A stretch of 64,000 nucleotides of DNA from an uncultured Bacteroidales bacterium (GCA_944322605.1 CALUPD010000020.1:62001-126000); one strand, 5' to 3'. Shown: positions 28,121 through 36,859, counted from the stretch's first letter. The notes: generated by a model from the letters alone, not told the origin. Translations and numbers: made by a program.

Positions 28121-28451
28121 CGGACGGTGGCGGTTTTCAGTCAATTTGGTTCTACGTATGAATTTCCGTTCTTTGCGATCAAAATTATATATCCATGTCA
28201 TGCTTTTGCAAAATTATGAAACTCAGTGTTTTGTAAGTACAGGGCGTGGAGAGATGCCCTTGGAAAACATGATCTCTCCACGCTTTGTGGTTTTAAGTTT
28301 GTGATAATCAGATGGTTTATGCGTGGTATGGTGGAGCAGTAATTCTAGGGCTTTGACGGGAAAGGGTTCTTCGGTCGGACATGGCATGCCGGAGTGGACG
28401 GGCCTGGAATTTATAGATAATATAAGGGGGCGGAAGGTAGCGGTTTTCAGT
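28121..28451. repeat. Imperfect 21-bp direct repeats bounding a non-coding stretch
   Basis: 28121-28141 and 28431-28451 agree at 19 of 21 bases (CGGAnGGTnGCGGTTTTCAGT). Between them lie no gene, one strong hairpin (28244-28283) and AT-rich sequence. Together with the repeat unit that follows, this explains most of the 765-base gap 27934-28698; nothing else was recognised in it. Confidence 0.6.
28244..28283. other. Orphan 12-bp hairpin
   Basis: Perfect 12-bp inverted repeat (28244-28255 with 28272-28283) with a 16-base loop. There is no gene ending near it on either strand, so it is not an obvious terminator. It could be a small-RNA terminator or the end of a small non-autonomous element. Confidence 0.6.
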
Positions 28452-28470
28452 GCGATTTTGCTCTCAGCTT

Positions 28471-28561
28471 CTGCGCAATTCGGCCTTTCAGGCCGAATAT
28501 ACTGTTGCGCCTGAGGCATAGCAAATGAATTTGCTCTGCTCTCGGCTTCTGCGTATATTTG
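28471..28561 (+). repeat. 78-bp structured repeat unit with terminal promoter
   Basis: One full unit (28471-28548) preceded by the tail of another. Hairpin 1: GCGCAA (28473-28478) pairs with TTGCGC (28505-28510) around an inner perfect stem 28478-28486 with 28490-28498. Hairpin 2: GCAAA-TGAA-TTTGC (28521-28534). The unit ends in TATATTTG. Same family as 45483-45731, same orientation relative to the downstream gene. Confidence 0.85.
28530..28561 (+). promoter_or_regulatory. Acyl-CoA ligase promoter carried by the repeat
   Basis: TTTG at 28530-28533, which is part of hairpin 2, then 20 bases, then TATATTTG at 28554-28561. Full consensus; a leader of about 130 bases to the ATG at 28699. Confidence 0.65.
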
Positions 28562-28698
28562 CCACGCTTTTGCGTAGGGCGCGGTTTTTGCGGTTATATC
28601 AATGGATATTTGCTTGCAGTTCCGCCTGACGGGAAAGAGGAAGGCGACGCGCAATTCTCGCGCGAATTTTATTGCGGACTCATAAAAAAGAAAGTCAG

Positions 28699-30375
28699 AT
28701 GCATAGGACATTAAAAGATATATTGGAAAGCAGCGTTGCAGCGTTTCATGACAGGCCTGCGTTTTCTGAAATAGGAGGTTCGGCCTGCACTTACGGCGAT
28801 TTCAAATCCCGTTCTGAAAAATTGGCAAGGCTTTTTTCAGCTTGCGGAATAGGGAAAGGCGACAAGGTGATATTGTTTTCCGGCAGCCAGGTAAACTGGC
28901 CGGTCGCTTATTTCTCAGTTACGGCGAATGCAATGGTCATCGTGCCGTTGCTGCCTGATTTTACGGCATTCGAGCTGGCGAACATAATCGAGCATTCCGG
29001 TGCTTCGGACCTGATAGTATCGAGGAAGCTGTACTATAAAATTTCGGATTTCATATACGGCACCTTGCGTACTGTGATAATCGCGGATGATTTTTCAATA
29101 GTAAAGTCCGCCGTCAACGGAATAGGAACGGACGGCAAGCCGTCCATGCCTTCCGGCGTTCCCATGGATGAATTCCTTGCCGGCAGGAAAGGGGACTGCC
29201 CTTGTCAGGAATCCGTTCCGGAAGAAGATGACATAGCTTCTATAATCTATACATCGGGAACATCAGGGTCGTCCAAGGGCGTAATGTTGTCGCATAAGAA
29301 CCTGACAGCCCAGATTGAGATGATTTACAAGCTTTTCCCGATAGTGAAGGAAGACGTGTTCCTTTCGATATTGCCTCTTTCGCATGCCTATGAATGCACG
29401 ATCGGCATGATATATCCGTTTGCATACGGGTCAAGCGTTGTTTATCTTAATTCGGCCCCTACGCCTTCGGCCCTTATGTCGGCCCTTGCCGAGGTCCGTC
29501 CTACGATCATGTTGAGCGTTCCCCTGATAGTGGAAAAAATATATAAAAACAAGCTGCACCCGATTTTTACGAAAAACGCTTTTATGGAATTCATATATTC
29601 GATACCGCTTTTCAGGCATGCATTCCATAGGATAGCTGGAAAGAAACTATATAAGATGTTCGGGGGACGGCTCAGGTTCTTCGGGATAGGAGGCTCTAAG
29701 CTGGATGCCGTGGTCGAGAATTTCCTTAAAGACGCAGGATTCCCTTACAGCATAGGTTACGGGCTTACCGAAACATCTCCGCTTATAGCCGGGGCCGTGC
29801 CTGGAAAGGTGCCTTTCCAGTCTACCGGTCCCATAGTGCATGGAATGGAACTGAAGCTTCTGAACATAAATGATAGCGGAATCGGAGAAATCGCCGTGAA
29901 GGGAGACAACGTGATGGCGGGATATTACAGGGATGAAAAAAGGACACGGGCCGCCTTTACGGAAGACGGATGGTTCAGGACCAAAGACCTCGGTTGCCTT
30001 GACAGGTACGGCAACCTTTATATAAAAGGCCGTGCCGACAACATGATAGTCGGGGCAAACGGAGAAAATATATATCCGGAGGAAATAGAATCGATAATAA
30101 ATGAAAGCGATTATGTGACGGAATCCCTTGTAGTCTCAGTCAAAGGACGTCTGATCGCGAAAGTCCATTTCAATTACGATTATATCGAAAAGCTTCACAG
30201 GTTTTCTGAAAATTCGGCGAGAAGCCTTTCGGAACGCATAGACATATTGAAGAAGGAACTCAGGGAATATGTCAATTCGAAAGTCAACAAGACTTCCAAA
30301 GTCGAAATCGAGGAACAGTCGTCTCCTTTTGAAAAAACGGCGACACAAAAAATAAAAAGGTATTTGTATTCATAG
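28699..30375 (+). CDS. Long-chain acyl-CoA synthetase (AMP-forming)
   Basis: Activates fatty acids to acyl-CoA through an acyl-adenylate. 558 residues with the ANL-family motifs in order: IIYTSGTSGSSKGVMLSHKN (P-loop), GYGLTETSP, DGWFRTKDLGCLDRYGNLY with the adenine-binding Asp, KGRADNMIVGANGENIYPEE hinge, and C-terminal Lys in QKIKRYL. Substrate chain length cannot be read. The ATG at 28699 (MHRTLKDILES) is preferred to the TTG at 28672. It precedes queE by 29 bases. Confidence 0.9.
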   Translation: MHRTLKDILESSVAAFHDRPAFSEIGGSACTYGDFKSRSEKLARLFSACGIGKGDKVILFSGSQVNWPVAYFSVTANAMVIVPLLPDFTAFELANIIEHSGASDLIVSRKLYYKISDFIYGTLRTVIIADDFSIVKSAVNGIGTDGKPSMPSGVPMDEFLAGRKGDCPCQESVPEEDDIASIIYTSGTSGSSKGVMLSHKNLTAQIEMIYKLFPIVKEDVFLSILPLSHAYECTIGMIYPFAYGSSVVYLNSAPTPSALMSALAEVRPTIMLSVPLIVEKIYKNKLHPIFTKNAFMEFIYSIPLFRHAFHRIAGKKLYKMFGGRLRFFGIGGSKLDAVVENFLKDAGFPYSIGYGLTETSPLIAGAVPGKVPFQSTGPIVHGMELKLLNINDSGIGEIAVKGDNVMAGYYRDEKRTRAAFTEDGWFRTKDLGCLDRYGNLYIKGRADNMIVGANGENIYPEEIESIINESDYVTESLVVSVKGRLIAKVHFNYDYIEKLHRFSENSARSLSERIDILKKELREYVNSKVNKTSKVEIEEQSSPFEKTATQKIKRYLYS

Positions 30376-30404
30376 GCGGCTTTTTATAATGGCATAGGCA
30401 GGAT

Positions 30405-31043
30405 ATGATTCTAAAGGATAAAAATTCAGGCGGCAGCATGCCGGAAACCGTTCTTCCCGTAGTCGAGCAGTTCTATTCGATTCAGGGAGAGGGATTCAAT
30501 GCCGGGACGGCCGCGTATTTCATACGGCTGGCAGGATGCAATGTCCGTTGCGAATGGTGCGACGCCAAATACACGTGGGGCATGTCAGGTCACGCGGAAT
30601 CCGGTGTCTGCGAACTTGTCCGCAATGTCTCCGAAGCAGGAGCCAACGCTGTTGTGATTACAGGCGGGGAACCTTTGCTGCACGATCTTTCCGACTTGTG
30701 TTCGGCATTGCATGAACTGGGGGTACGCATAATGCTTGAAACCTCCGGAACGATGCCGCTGAGAGGGGATTTCGATTGGATATGCGTTTCCCCCAAGAGA
30801 AAACTGCGCCCGTTGAATGAAGTATTGCGCGAGGCCGACGAATTGAAAGCAGTCATAAGCCGCGACGATGATTTCTCATTTGCGGAAGAAAACGCCTCCC
30901 ATGTCTCAGGGAAATGCGTTCTTTCCCTTCAGCCTGAATGGAGCAGGATGGATGCCGTAATGCCTGGAATAGTGGAATATGTCAAGCGCAATCCCGCATG
31001 GCGCGTTTCGTTGCAAACACACAAGTTCATGAATGTTCCGTGA
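30405..31043 (+). CDS. queE: 7-carboxy-7-deazaguanine synthase
   Basis: Radical SAM enzyme that contracts the ring of 6-carboxytetrahydropterin in the queuosine pathway. 212 residues; the 4Fe-4S cluster motif GCNVRCEWC (C45, C49, C52) with three-residue first spacing, VVITGGEPLLHD SAM-binding segment, ETSGT, and SLQTHKFMNVP at the C-terminus. Probably co-transcribed with the acyl-CoA ligase 29 bases upstream. ATG 30438 (MPETVLPVVEQ) is an alternative start. Confidence 0.93.
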   Translation: MILKDKNSGGSMPETVLPVVEQFYSIQGEGFNAGTAAYFIRLAGCNVRCEWCDAKYTWGMSGHAESGVCELVRNVSEAGANAVVITGGEPLLHDLSDLCSALHELGVRIMLETSGTMPLRGDFDWICVSPKRKLRPLNEVLREADELKAVISRDDDFSFAEENASHVSGKCVLSLQPEWSRMDAVMPGIVEYVKRNPAWRVSLQTHKFMNVP

Positions 31044-31045
31044 AT

Positions 31046-31075
31046 TTTGAAATTTACGGCAAATCCCTATCTTTG
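31046..31075 (+). promoter_or_regulatory. C1B peptidase promoter
   Basis: TTTG at 31046-31049, 18 bases, TATCTTTG at 31068-31075, 34 bases before the ATG. Confidence 0.6.
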
Positions 31076-31109
31076 TAAATAAATATTAACTGATTATTAA
31101 TATAAAATT

Positions 31110-32315
31110 ATGAATTCTAAAAAAGTACTGATTTTTACGCTTGCCGTTGCATTGGCAGTCCCTTCTTTTTCCTATGCAAAAGACAAGAAAAAGGAAAAAG
31201 ACGGTTATGTGTTTGAGACGATAAAGGAGAATCCGATTACATCAATCAAGGACCAGCACAGGTCCAGCACATGCTGGAGCTTTTCGGGCCTTGGCCTGAT
31301 CGAGGCCGAAATACTCAGGACTTCCGGTCGCGAAGTCGATTTGTCGGAAATGTACATAGTTTCCAAATCCCTTTCCGACAAGGCGGAGAAATTCATAAGG
31401 ATGTACGGCCATTTCAATTACGGGCCGGGCGGCTCTTTCGATGACGTCATCGAGGTCATAAGGGAATGCGGAATCGTTCCTGAATCTGCAATGCCGGGAT
31501 TGAATTACGGTGAAGACATGCACGCCCATAATGAGCTTGACGCTGTCACGATGGCATATCTTAAAGCCCTTGTAAGCAAGCCTCAGGGCGGCAAGCTTAC
31601 TACCGCTTGGAAAAACGGGTTCGAAGGCATATTGTCGGCATATTTGGGCGACAGGCCTGAAAAATTCGTAGTGGACGGTGTAGAATATACTCCTCAGACA
31701 TACTGGGAATCATTCGGAATAGACGTGAACGACTACGTGTCCCTTACATCGTTCACTCACCATCCTTTCTATTCGCAGTTTACAATCGAGGTTCCTGACA
31801 ACTGGAGGGGCGACCTGGCATACAACCTGCCTATCGACGAACTGATGGAAGTAATGGAAAATGCCATAATGCAAGGCTACACTTTCGCATGGGCTTCTGA
31901 CGTGAGCGAAAAAGGCTTCACAAGAAACGGGCTTGCCGTAGTTCCTGACGTTGATTTCGAATCCATGAGCGGTTCCGACAAGGAAAGATGGCTCGGCAAA
32001 AGCGAAGATGAAAGGAACGCCGAACTTTATAAGTTGGACAAGCCCGGATACGAAAAGAAAGTCGATCAGAAGCTAAGGCAGGAAGAATTCGACAACCAGC
32101 TCACTACGGACGACCATGGAATGCTCATATTCGGTATTGCGGAAGACCAGAACGGCACGAAATACTATATGGTCAAGAATTCATGGGGCTTGAGCGGAAA
32201 ATATGAAGGAATCTGGTATGCTTCTGAAACTTTCGTGAAGTTCAAGACATTGAACATCGTAGTTCACAAGGATGCCATTCCTGATGAAATAAAGGCGAAA
32301 CTTTCTATAGAATAA
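31110..32315 (+). CDS. C1B-family cysteine aminopeptidase (bleomycin hydrolase-like), exported
   Basis: 401-residue papain-fold peptidase. A signal peptide (about 1-23, VALAVPSFSYA) precedes a charged linker. The active site has Q49 and C55 (KDQHRSSTCWSFSG), H336 (DDHGMLIFG) and N357 (VKNSWG). The large insert between Cys and His is typical of the C1B group, whose self-compartmentalised hexamers trim peptides. Unlike cytosolic PepC it is exported. Flanked by its own promoter and terminator. Confidence 0.92.
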   Translation: MNSKKVLIFTLAVALAVPSFSYAKDKKKEKDGYVFETIKENPITSIKDQHRSSTCWSFSGLGLIEAEILRTSGREVDLSEMYIVSKSLSDKAEKFIRMYGHFNYGPGGSFDDVIEVIRECGIVPESAMPGLNYGEDMHAHNELDAVTMAYLKALVSKPQGGKLTTAWKNGFEGILSAYLGDRPEKFVVDGVEYTPQTYWESFGIDVNDYVSLTSFTHHPFYSQFTIEVPDNWRGDLAYNLPIDELMEVMENAIMQGYTFAWASDVSEKGFTRNGLAVVPDVDFESMSGSDKERWLGKSEDERNAELYKLDKPGYEKKVDQKLRQEEFDNQLTTDDHGMLIFGIAEDQNGTKYYMVKNSWGLSGKYEGIWYASETFVKFKTLNIVVHKDAIPDEIKAKLSIE

Positions 32316-32337
32316 GAATTTGCGTAAATATCGCGCG

Positions 32338-32371
32338 AACGGCGGCACGGATTTTCCTGCTGCCGTTTTTT
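32338..32371 (+). terminator. C1B peptidase terminator
   Basis: 10-bp stem with one G-U pair (32338-32347 with 32358-32367), then TTTTTT. Confidence 0.8.
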
Positions 32372-32470
32372 AGTGGAAAAATGCGCCGGCTTTTGAATCT
32401 TGTTTGTTTATTATTAATTTAGCAGCCGCATTGAACCGGTTATGCGGACCGGATTTCGGAGAACAGTCAT

Positions 32471-32992
32471 ATGATTAATTTTCTACAAAAGAAAGCATTG
32501 AAAAAGGCCCTCTCGCAAAAAGGCAGGAAAGCGGAATATTGCCGCCTTTCTTCTTTGAAAAGCGTGGCTGTCGTCATGGATATTTCCACTGATTCTTCAA
32601 ATACCGAAGCGAAGGCCATATTCGACAAATTCTTCGAAGGTGTTTCCATTGATTATATAGCGTTCGATTTTTGCAAGAAATCGCGCAAGAGGCCGGCTGT
32701 CATACCTGAGGGCGTGAGGCTTTTTTCAAGAAAGGACATGAAATGGACAGGGCTTCCTAAAAGCGAGGCTTTTTATGCTTTTGCCGGATATGAATACGAC
32801 ATGCTTATAGATGTCTCTTCGAAAAGCTTCTGTTCTGAATATTTCGTCGTTCTTTCCAAGGCCGGATTCAAAATAGGCAGGAAGGAGTCGGCAGCTTACG
32901 CCGACATGGTCATAAATTCCGGGGACGGGGGCAGCCTTGCCCAGGTCGAATTCGCAGAAGCCGTCGTAAATTACTTGTCCTGCCTGCAATGA
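32471..32992 (+). CDS. Uncharacterised DUF6913-like protein
   Basis: 173 residues without signal or membrane segment. It starts with a basic amphipathic helix (KKALKKALSQKGRKAE), then alternating beta/alpha with VVMDISTDSS, IDYIAFDFCKK and YEYDMLIDVSS. The pattern looks like the Bacteroidota-only family DUF6913, whose function is unknown; I am moderately sure of this assignment. It precedes another uncharacterised gene by 32 bases, likely in one operon. Confidence 0.7.
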   Translation: MINFLQKKALKKALSQKGRKAEYCRLSSLKSVAVVMDISTDSSNTEAKAIFDKFFEGVSIDYIAFDFCKKSRKRPAVIPEGVRLFSRKDMKWTGLPKSEAFYAFAGYEYDMLIDVSSKSFCSEYFVVLSKAGFKIGRKESAAYADMVINSGDGGSLAQVEFAEAVVNYLSCLQ

Positions 32993-33024
32993 CGGGCGAT
33001 TCACTTGATTAAAACGCCATTCCG

Positions 33025-33624
33025 ATGTTGAAATTGTTTAAAGGGAGCGAATATAAGTCTCTTATGGAAAAATATGAAGCCATGGAAGCAGAAGGCCGCG
33101 TAAGATATGGCGGTTTCGCTCCTGACGAATTATATACGCTATGCGCAACCGAGTCTGTCAAAAGGTATGACAGGGCGATTAGCGCGGCGGTTTTCTATTA
33201 TCCTGAATATGAGAAGTTTCATTGCATGCAGGTGGAATATTTCCTGAAAGAGGCATTGGTGGAAAAAGCTGTCAGGAGCGCGAAGGCTTTCCGCCGCAGG
33301 TTCAGGGAGTCCGTCGAAGCCAACAAAAAGATGGCTTTGGCGAATATCGCTTCCGGTGAAAGGTTCGACGGAATGCGGTATTTCGATTATTCAGTCCTGC
33401 TGATAAGGAATGCGGTGATACGCGGGAAATACCATGTGGATGATGACAATTCCATTGAATTTTGCGATATTGACGGCATATGCATGGAAAACGGCAAAAA
33501 GACCGTTTTGAAACGCGCGGTAACCGATTTTATTTATGAAATGATTTACGCGACAAGCTTGTCCGACGATGACGAAACGTTCGATCTGATGCTTGAAATG
33601 AAGGAAAGGCAGGATTGGGCATGA
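33025..33624 (+). CDS. Hypothetical protein, unrecognised
   Basis: 199 residues, soluble, rich in Tyr, Phe, Arg and Glu, probably mostly helical. No signal peptide, membrane segment or motif that I recognise. Features are a Tyr-rich middle (AAVFYYPEYEKFHCMQVEYF), a basic helix (AKAFRRRFRESVEANKK) and an acidic C-terminal region (SLSDDDETFDLMLEMKE). Regular codon use and close spacing to the DUF6913-like gene and the DUF368 gene support that it is real. Confidence 0.6.
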   Translation: MLKLFKGSEYKSLMEKYEAMEAEGRVRYGGFAPDELYTLCATESVKRYDRAISAAVFYYPEYEKFHCMQVEYFLKEALVEKAVRSAKAFRRRFRESVEANKKMALANIASGERFDGMRYFDYSVLLIRNAVIRGKYHVDDDNSIEFCDIDGICMENGKKTVLKRAVTDFIYEMIYATSLSDDDETFDLMLEMKERQDWA

Positions 33625-33718
33625 ATTTTGGTTTGGTTCGGATTTATCGCGGCAGCTCATTTTGACGCGCGACGACGGTATCCGGCCGGCATGGGACTAA
33701 GCATAAAAATAAGATAGT

Positions 33719-34666
33719 ATGGAAAAGAAAAGAAAAGCAGGCGATTATGCAATGCTGGCCATAAAAGGGCTATGCATGGGGGCGGCTGATGTCATACCCG
33801 GAGTTTCCGGAGGCACTATCGCTTTCCTTACAGGAATTTACGGCGAACTGATAAATTCCATAAAATCCATAGACATGGCAGCATTGAAAATGCTGTTCAG
33901 CCTGAGATTGAAGGATTTCTGGAAGAAAATCAACGGGAACTTCCTTGTTTCGGTAGTCCTCGGCATATTGATAAGCGTGTTTTCGCTGGCGAAGCTGATG
34001 CAATACCTGCTTGAATACCATCCTGTTCCCTTATGGTCGTTTTTTTTCGGGCTTATAGTTGCGTCTGCAATATACATACTTAAAAACGTGGCGAAATGGA
34101 AAGTCTCGCATTCGGTTTCCCTGATAGCCGGAATAGCGGTTGCGGCTTACATATGCATGGTCACCCCGGGAGAGACCACCGAGGCCCTTTGGTTCGTTTT
34201 CCTTTCCGGCGTGATTGCAATATGCGCCATGATACTTCCCGGAATTTCCGGCAGCTTCATCTTGCTTCTGCTCGGCAAATACGAATTCATTATGGCAGCC
34301 TTGAGCGAATTGGACATAATCGTGCTGGCGGTTTTCGCTTCAGGATGCGTTATAGGCATTATCGCATTTTCCCATGTGCTTTCATGGCTTTTGGATAAAT
34401 TCTACACGCAGACCATATGCGTGCTTTCCGGCTTCATGATCGGCTCGCTTCTTAAAGTATGGCCGTGGAAAGAAACCCTTGCGTCCGGAGTAGAGCGCGT
34501 GATCGGACCTGAAAAATATGAAATGATCAGCGGCCAGTCTCCTGAAATAGCGTCTGCGATAGCTTTTTTCATAATAGGCGCGGCCCTGCTGTTTGCGATA
34601 GAATATATCGTGGTATGGATGAACAAGCGTAAAGGCGGCATTTCAGAACAGGCGCGTGTCGAATAG
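33719..34666 (+). CDS. DUF368 membrane protein, undecaprenyl-phosphate translocase family (PopT)
   Basis: 315 residues, about eight to nine helices. The two family signatures are GADVIPGVSGGTIAFLTGIY-like, here MGAADVIPGVSGGTIAFLTG (N-terminal), and its inverted repeat MILPGISGSFILLLLGKYE (middle). DUF368 proteins have been shown in other bacteria to bring undecaprenyl phosphate back across the membrane for peptidoglycan and other polymers. The terminal codons are partly repeated 66 bases downstream. Confidence 0.88.
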   Translation: MEKKRKAGDYAMLAIKGLCMGAADVIPGVSGGTIAFLTGIYGELINSIKSIDMAALKMLFSLRLKDFWKKINGNFLVSVVLGILISVFSLAKLMQYLLEYHPVPLWSFFFGLIVASAIYILKNVAKWKVSHSVSLIAGIAVAAYICMVTPGETTEALWFVFLSGVIAICAMILPGISGSFILLLLGKYEFIMAALSELDIIVLAVFASGCVIGIIAFSHVLSWLLDKFYTQTICVLSGFMIGSLLKVWPWKETLASGVERVIGPEKYEMISGQSPEIASAIAFFIIGAALLFAIEYIVVWMNKRKGGISEQARVE

Positions 34667-34754
34667 GCTCTCGCATGCATGTGCGTGTTCAGAATGATTT
34701 CTAATGAAACGCGGACCGAGATTGTCGAATAGGCGCGCGCATGCATAGTGCGTG
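34657..34754. repeat. About 31-bp direct repeat at the end of the DUF368 gene
   Basis: 34657-34687 and 34723-34754 share TGTCGAATAGGC, CGCATGCAT and TGCGTG with few changes, 66 bases apart. The first copy contains the DUF368 stop codon. Each has a GCATGC palindrome. No other feature is seen before the convergent AraC gene. Confidence 0.7.
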
Positions 34755-34782
34755 GCAGTGCCATGCTTCCGAGTCGGATGCC

Positions 34783-35661
34783 TTATGCGGTCATCCTGTA
34801 CGATTTCGGAGACAGGCCCGTCAGTCTCTTGAAATATTTCCCGAAAACGGACTGGTTAGGAAAATGGAGGTAAGACGCTATTTCTCCTATGTTCATGTTG
34901 CTGAATTTAAGCATGTTCTTCGCTTCCATTATTACCATGCCGTCAATCCATTCCCCGGCGGTTTTCCCGCAGGTATCCTTTACGGCGGCTGAAAGGTATT
35001 TGGGCGTTACGCAAAGGAGCGAGGCATAGTGGTTTACCTGCCTGTGTTTCCTGAAGTCGGAATTGACTGCCTTTATGAACCTGTTGAATAATTCCCTTTT
35101 GCCGAAAATGTTCATGGACATGGCTTGGCTATGCTTTTCCGTTATGTTGCATAATTCATAAAACAGGGCGAAGATTATGTTCTTGCATATGTCTTTAGCA
35201 TATTTGTTGTCCATGTCGTCTAACCTGTTCTTCAGAAGCTGGTAATAGCTTTCAAGAATCTTGAGGGAGTCGTCTTCGAGCCTGATTGACGGAGATGTCA
35301 TGAAATAAAGCATGAGATTGCGTATCTTGTTGTATTGCTGCACAAGTTCGAGCACGTATCCTGACGAGACTATCATGAATTTTCCGCTGAAATCCGCGCT
35401 TGTTTTCCCGATTTGAAGTATCTGTTCAGGGCGAATGACCACAAGATCCCCGCTTTTTACCTGAATGTCGTTCAATTCGAGGTTTATCCTCGCGTCTCCT
35501 CCCGTGCACAGGCATGTGGCGAACGCTCCCATTTTTATCGGTTCCGTGAAAACATGTGTAAAGCTGTCGTTCTCGAATATCAAAAAATCCGTGTCCTTGA
35601 AATCCGCGTCGAGCAGGCTGCATGCCGTGGTTATGTCTATTTTTATCAGTTGGTTTTTCAT
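34783..35661 (-). CDS. AraC-family transcriptional regulator
   Basis: 292 residues with a cupin-like ligand-binding N-terminus (LNDIQVKSGDLVVIRPEQILQI) and a C-terminal double helix-turn-helix (about 190-292; YASLLCVTPKYLSAAVKDTCG and IGEIASYLHFPNQSVFGKYFKRLTGLSPKSYR). The frame is open 93 codons further upstream but that part is low-complexity and overlaps the divergent efflux gene, so ATG 35661 (MKNQLIKID) is chosen. It likely regulates the divergent RND efflux operon; the 160-base space between contains GCGATTTTTTCGC (35689-35701) and TTTTGACCAATTTTAGG, possible binding sites. Confidence 0.85.
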   Translation of the reverse strand: MKNQLIKIDITTACSLLDADFKDTDFLIFENDSFTHVFTEPIKMGAFATCLCTGGDARINLELNDIQVKSGDLVVIRPEQILQIGKTSADFSGKFMIVSSGYVLELVQQYNKIRNLMLYFMTSPSIRLEDDSLKILESYYQLLKNRLDDMDNKYAKDICKNIIFALFYELCNITEKHSQAMSMNIFGKRELFNRFIKAVNSDFRKHRQVNHYASLLCVTPKYLSAAVKDTCGKTAGEWIDGMVIMEAKNMLKFSNMNIGEIASYLHFPNQSVFGKYFKRLTGLSPKSYRMTA

Positions 35662-35821
35662 TCTTGGGAAATTTCGGATAAAAATAATGCGATTTTTTCG
35701 CAATGCAATCCCGATTGAGGAGATTTTGACCAATTTTAGGGAAAAACAGGCATCTGCGGCACATGGCGGTGGAATCAAATTTGTATCAGGATTAATCGCA
35801 AATAAGCATATAAGTTGAAAT

Positions 35822-36859
35822 ATGGAAACATCGGTGAATTTGCGGTTGGCGGCGATGATTGCCGTCGCGGCGGCATGCATGGTGTCATGCGGGCATAGGA
35901 AAGAACCGTCGGCCGGACAGCCAGTGGCGGTAAAGGTCATGAAGGCGGAGAAGAAGGACGTGATATCAGGGGATTTTTACGTCGGGCAGGCGGAAGAACG
36001 GAAGAAATCATCTTTGAGTTTTGCGTTGTCCGGACAGATTACTGATATTTTAGTCGAAGAAGGAGACATGGTCGAGAAAGGCGATACATTGGCGGTTATG
36101 GACGGCAGGACCGTCTCTGACGCTTATGTTGCCGCTGCGGCAGCTCTTGCGCAGGCCAGGGACGGGCATGAGAGGATGAAAAAGCTTCATGACGCGGGCA
36201 CTTTGCCTGAAGTGCAATGGGTCGATATAAATACGAAGCTCAGGCAGGCCGAAGCAGCCGAAAGCATCGCGGCAAAAAAAATGGAAGACAGCCGGCTTAT
36301 TGCTCCTTACGACGGAATGATAGCTTCTGTAAATTGCGAGGAGGGGGAAATGGCTCATTCCGGAATATCGGTATTCAGGATAGTCGATCTCGATGACATA
36401 TATATAAAAATCGCAGTTCCTGAAAACGAGGTTTCCGGAGTGAAGGGCGCGAAAGGAAAGGTTTCTGTTCCGGCCATAGGCGGCGGCACGTATCAAGGGC
36501 GCGTGAAAATACGGGGGATAGATGCCGATCCCATATCCCATACGTATGATGTCAAACTGCTTGTCGATAATCCCGGACACAGGATTATACCGGGCATGCT
36601 TGCCGAAGTTTTCCTTGAAAAAGATATGGAGAATGTGATTTCAGTTCCTGTAAATGCAGTGCAGGTCGATTATAGCGGGAAAAGATTCGTATGGGTTGCG
36701 GACACGCGCAATTCAGTATCGAAAAGGTATGTCAAGGTCAGCAGGCTGCTTGATTCGGGAGTGGAAATATCCGAGGGCCTTGAAAACGGGGACATGGTGA
36801 TAATAGACGGATGCCACAAAGTCAGTGAAAACATGTCCGTCAGGATAATCAATGAATAG
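35822..36859 (+). CDS. RND efflux periplasmic adaptor (membrane fusion protein)
   Basis: Links the inner-membrane pump to the outer-membrane channel. 345 residues: lipoprotein signal ending MVSCGH with C23, a barrel-sandwich hybrid domain split by a helical hairpin (about 60-160; LSFALSGQITDILVEEGDMV and RLIAPYDGMIASVNCEEGEM), a beta-barrel and a membrane-proximal domain. First gene of a three-gene operon; overlaps the pump gene by 8 bases. Confidence 0.92.
   Translation: METSVNLRLAAMIAVAAACMVSCGHRKEPSAGQPVAVKVMKAEKKDVISGDFYVGQAEERKKSSLSFALSGQITDILVEEGDMVEKGDTLAVMDGRTVSDAYVAAAAALAQARDGHERMKKLHDAGTLPEVQWVDINTKLRQAEAAESIAAKKMEDSRLIAPYDGMIASVNCEEGEMAHSGISVFRIVDLDDIYIKIAVPENEVSGVKGAKGKVSVPAIGGGTYQGRVKIRGIDADPISHTYDVKLLVDNPGHRIIPGMLAEVFLEKDMENVISVPVNAVQVDYSGKRFVWVADTRNSVSKRYVKVSRLLDSGVEISEGLENGDMVIIDGCHKVSENMSVRIINE

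Noticed and set aside
28223..28711. 162-codon reverse-strand frame
   Set aside because: It runs through the orphan hairpin and the structured repeat, has no promoter or start context, and shares the repeat-derived AEAES peptide.
35662..35940. N-terminal extension of the AraC regulator by 93 codons
   Set aside because: Low-complexity residues, overlaps the divergent efflux adaptor gene, and the fold begins at ATG 35661.
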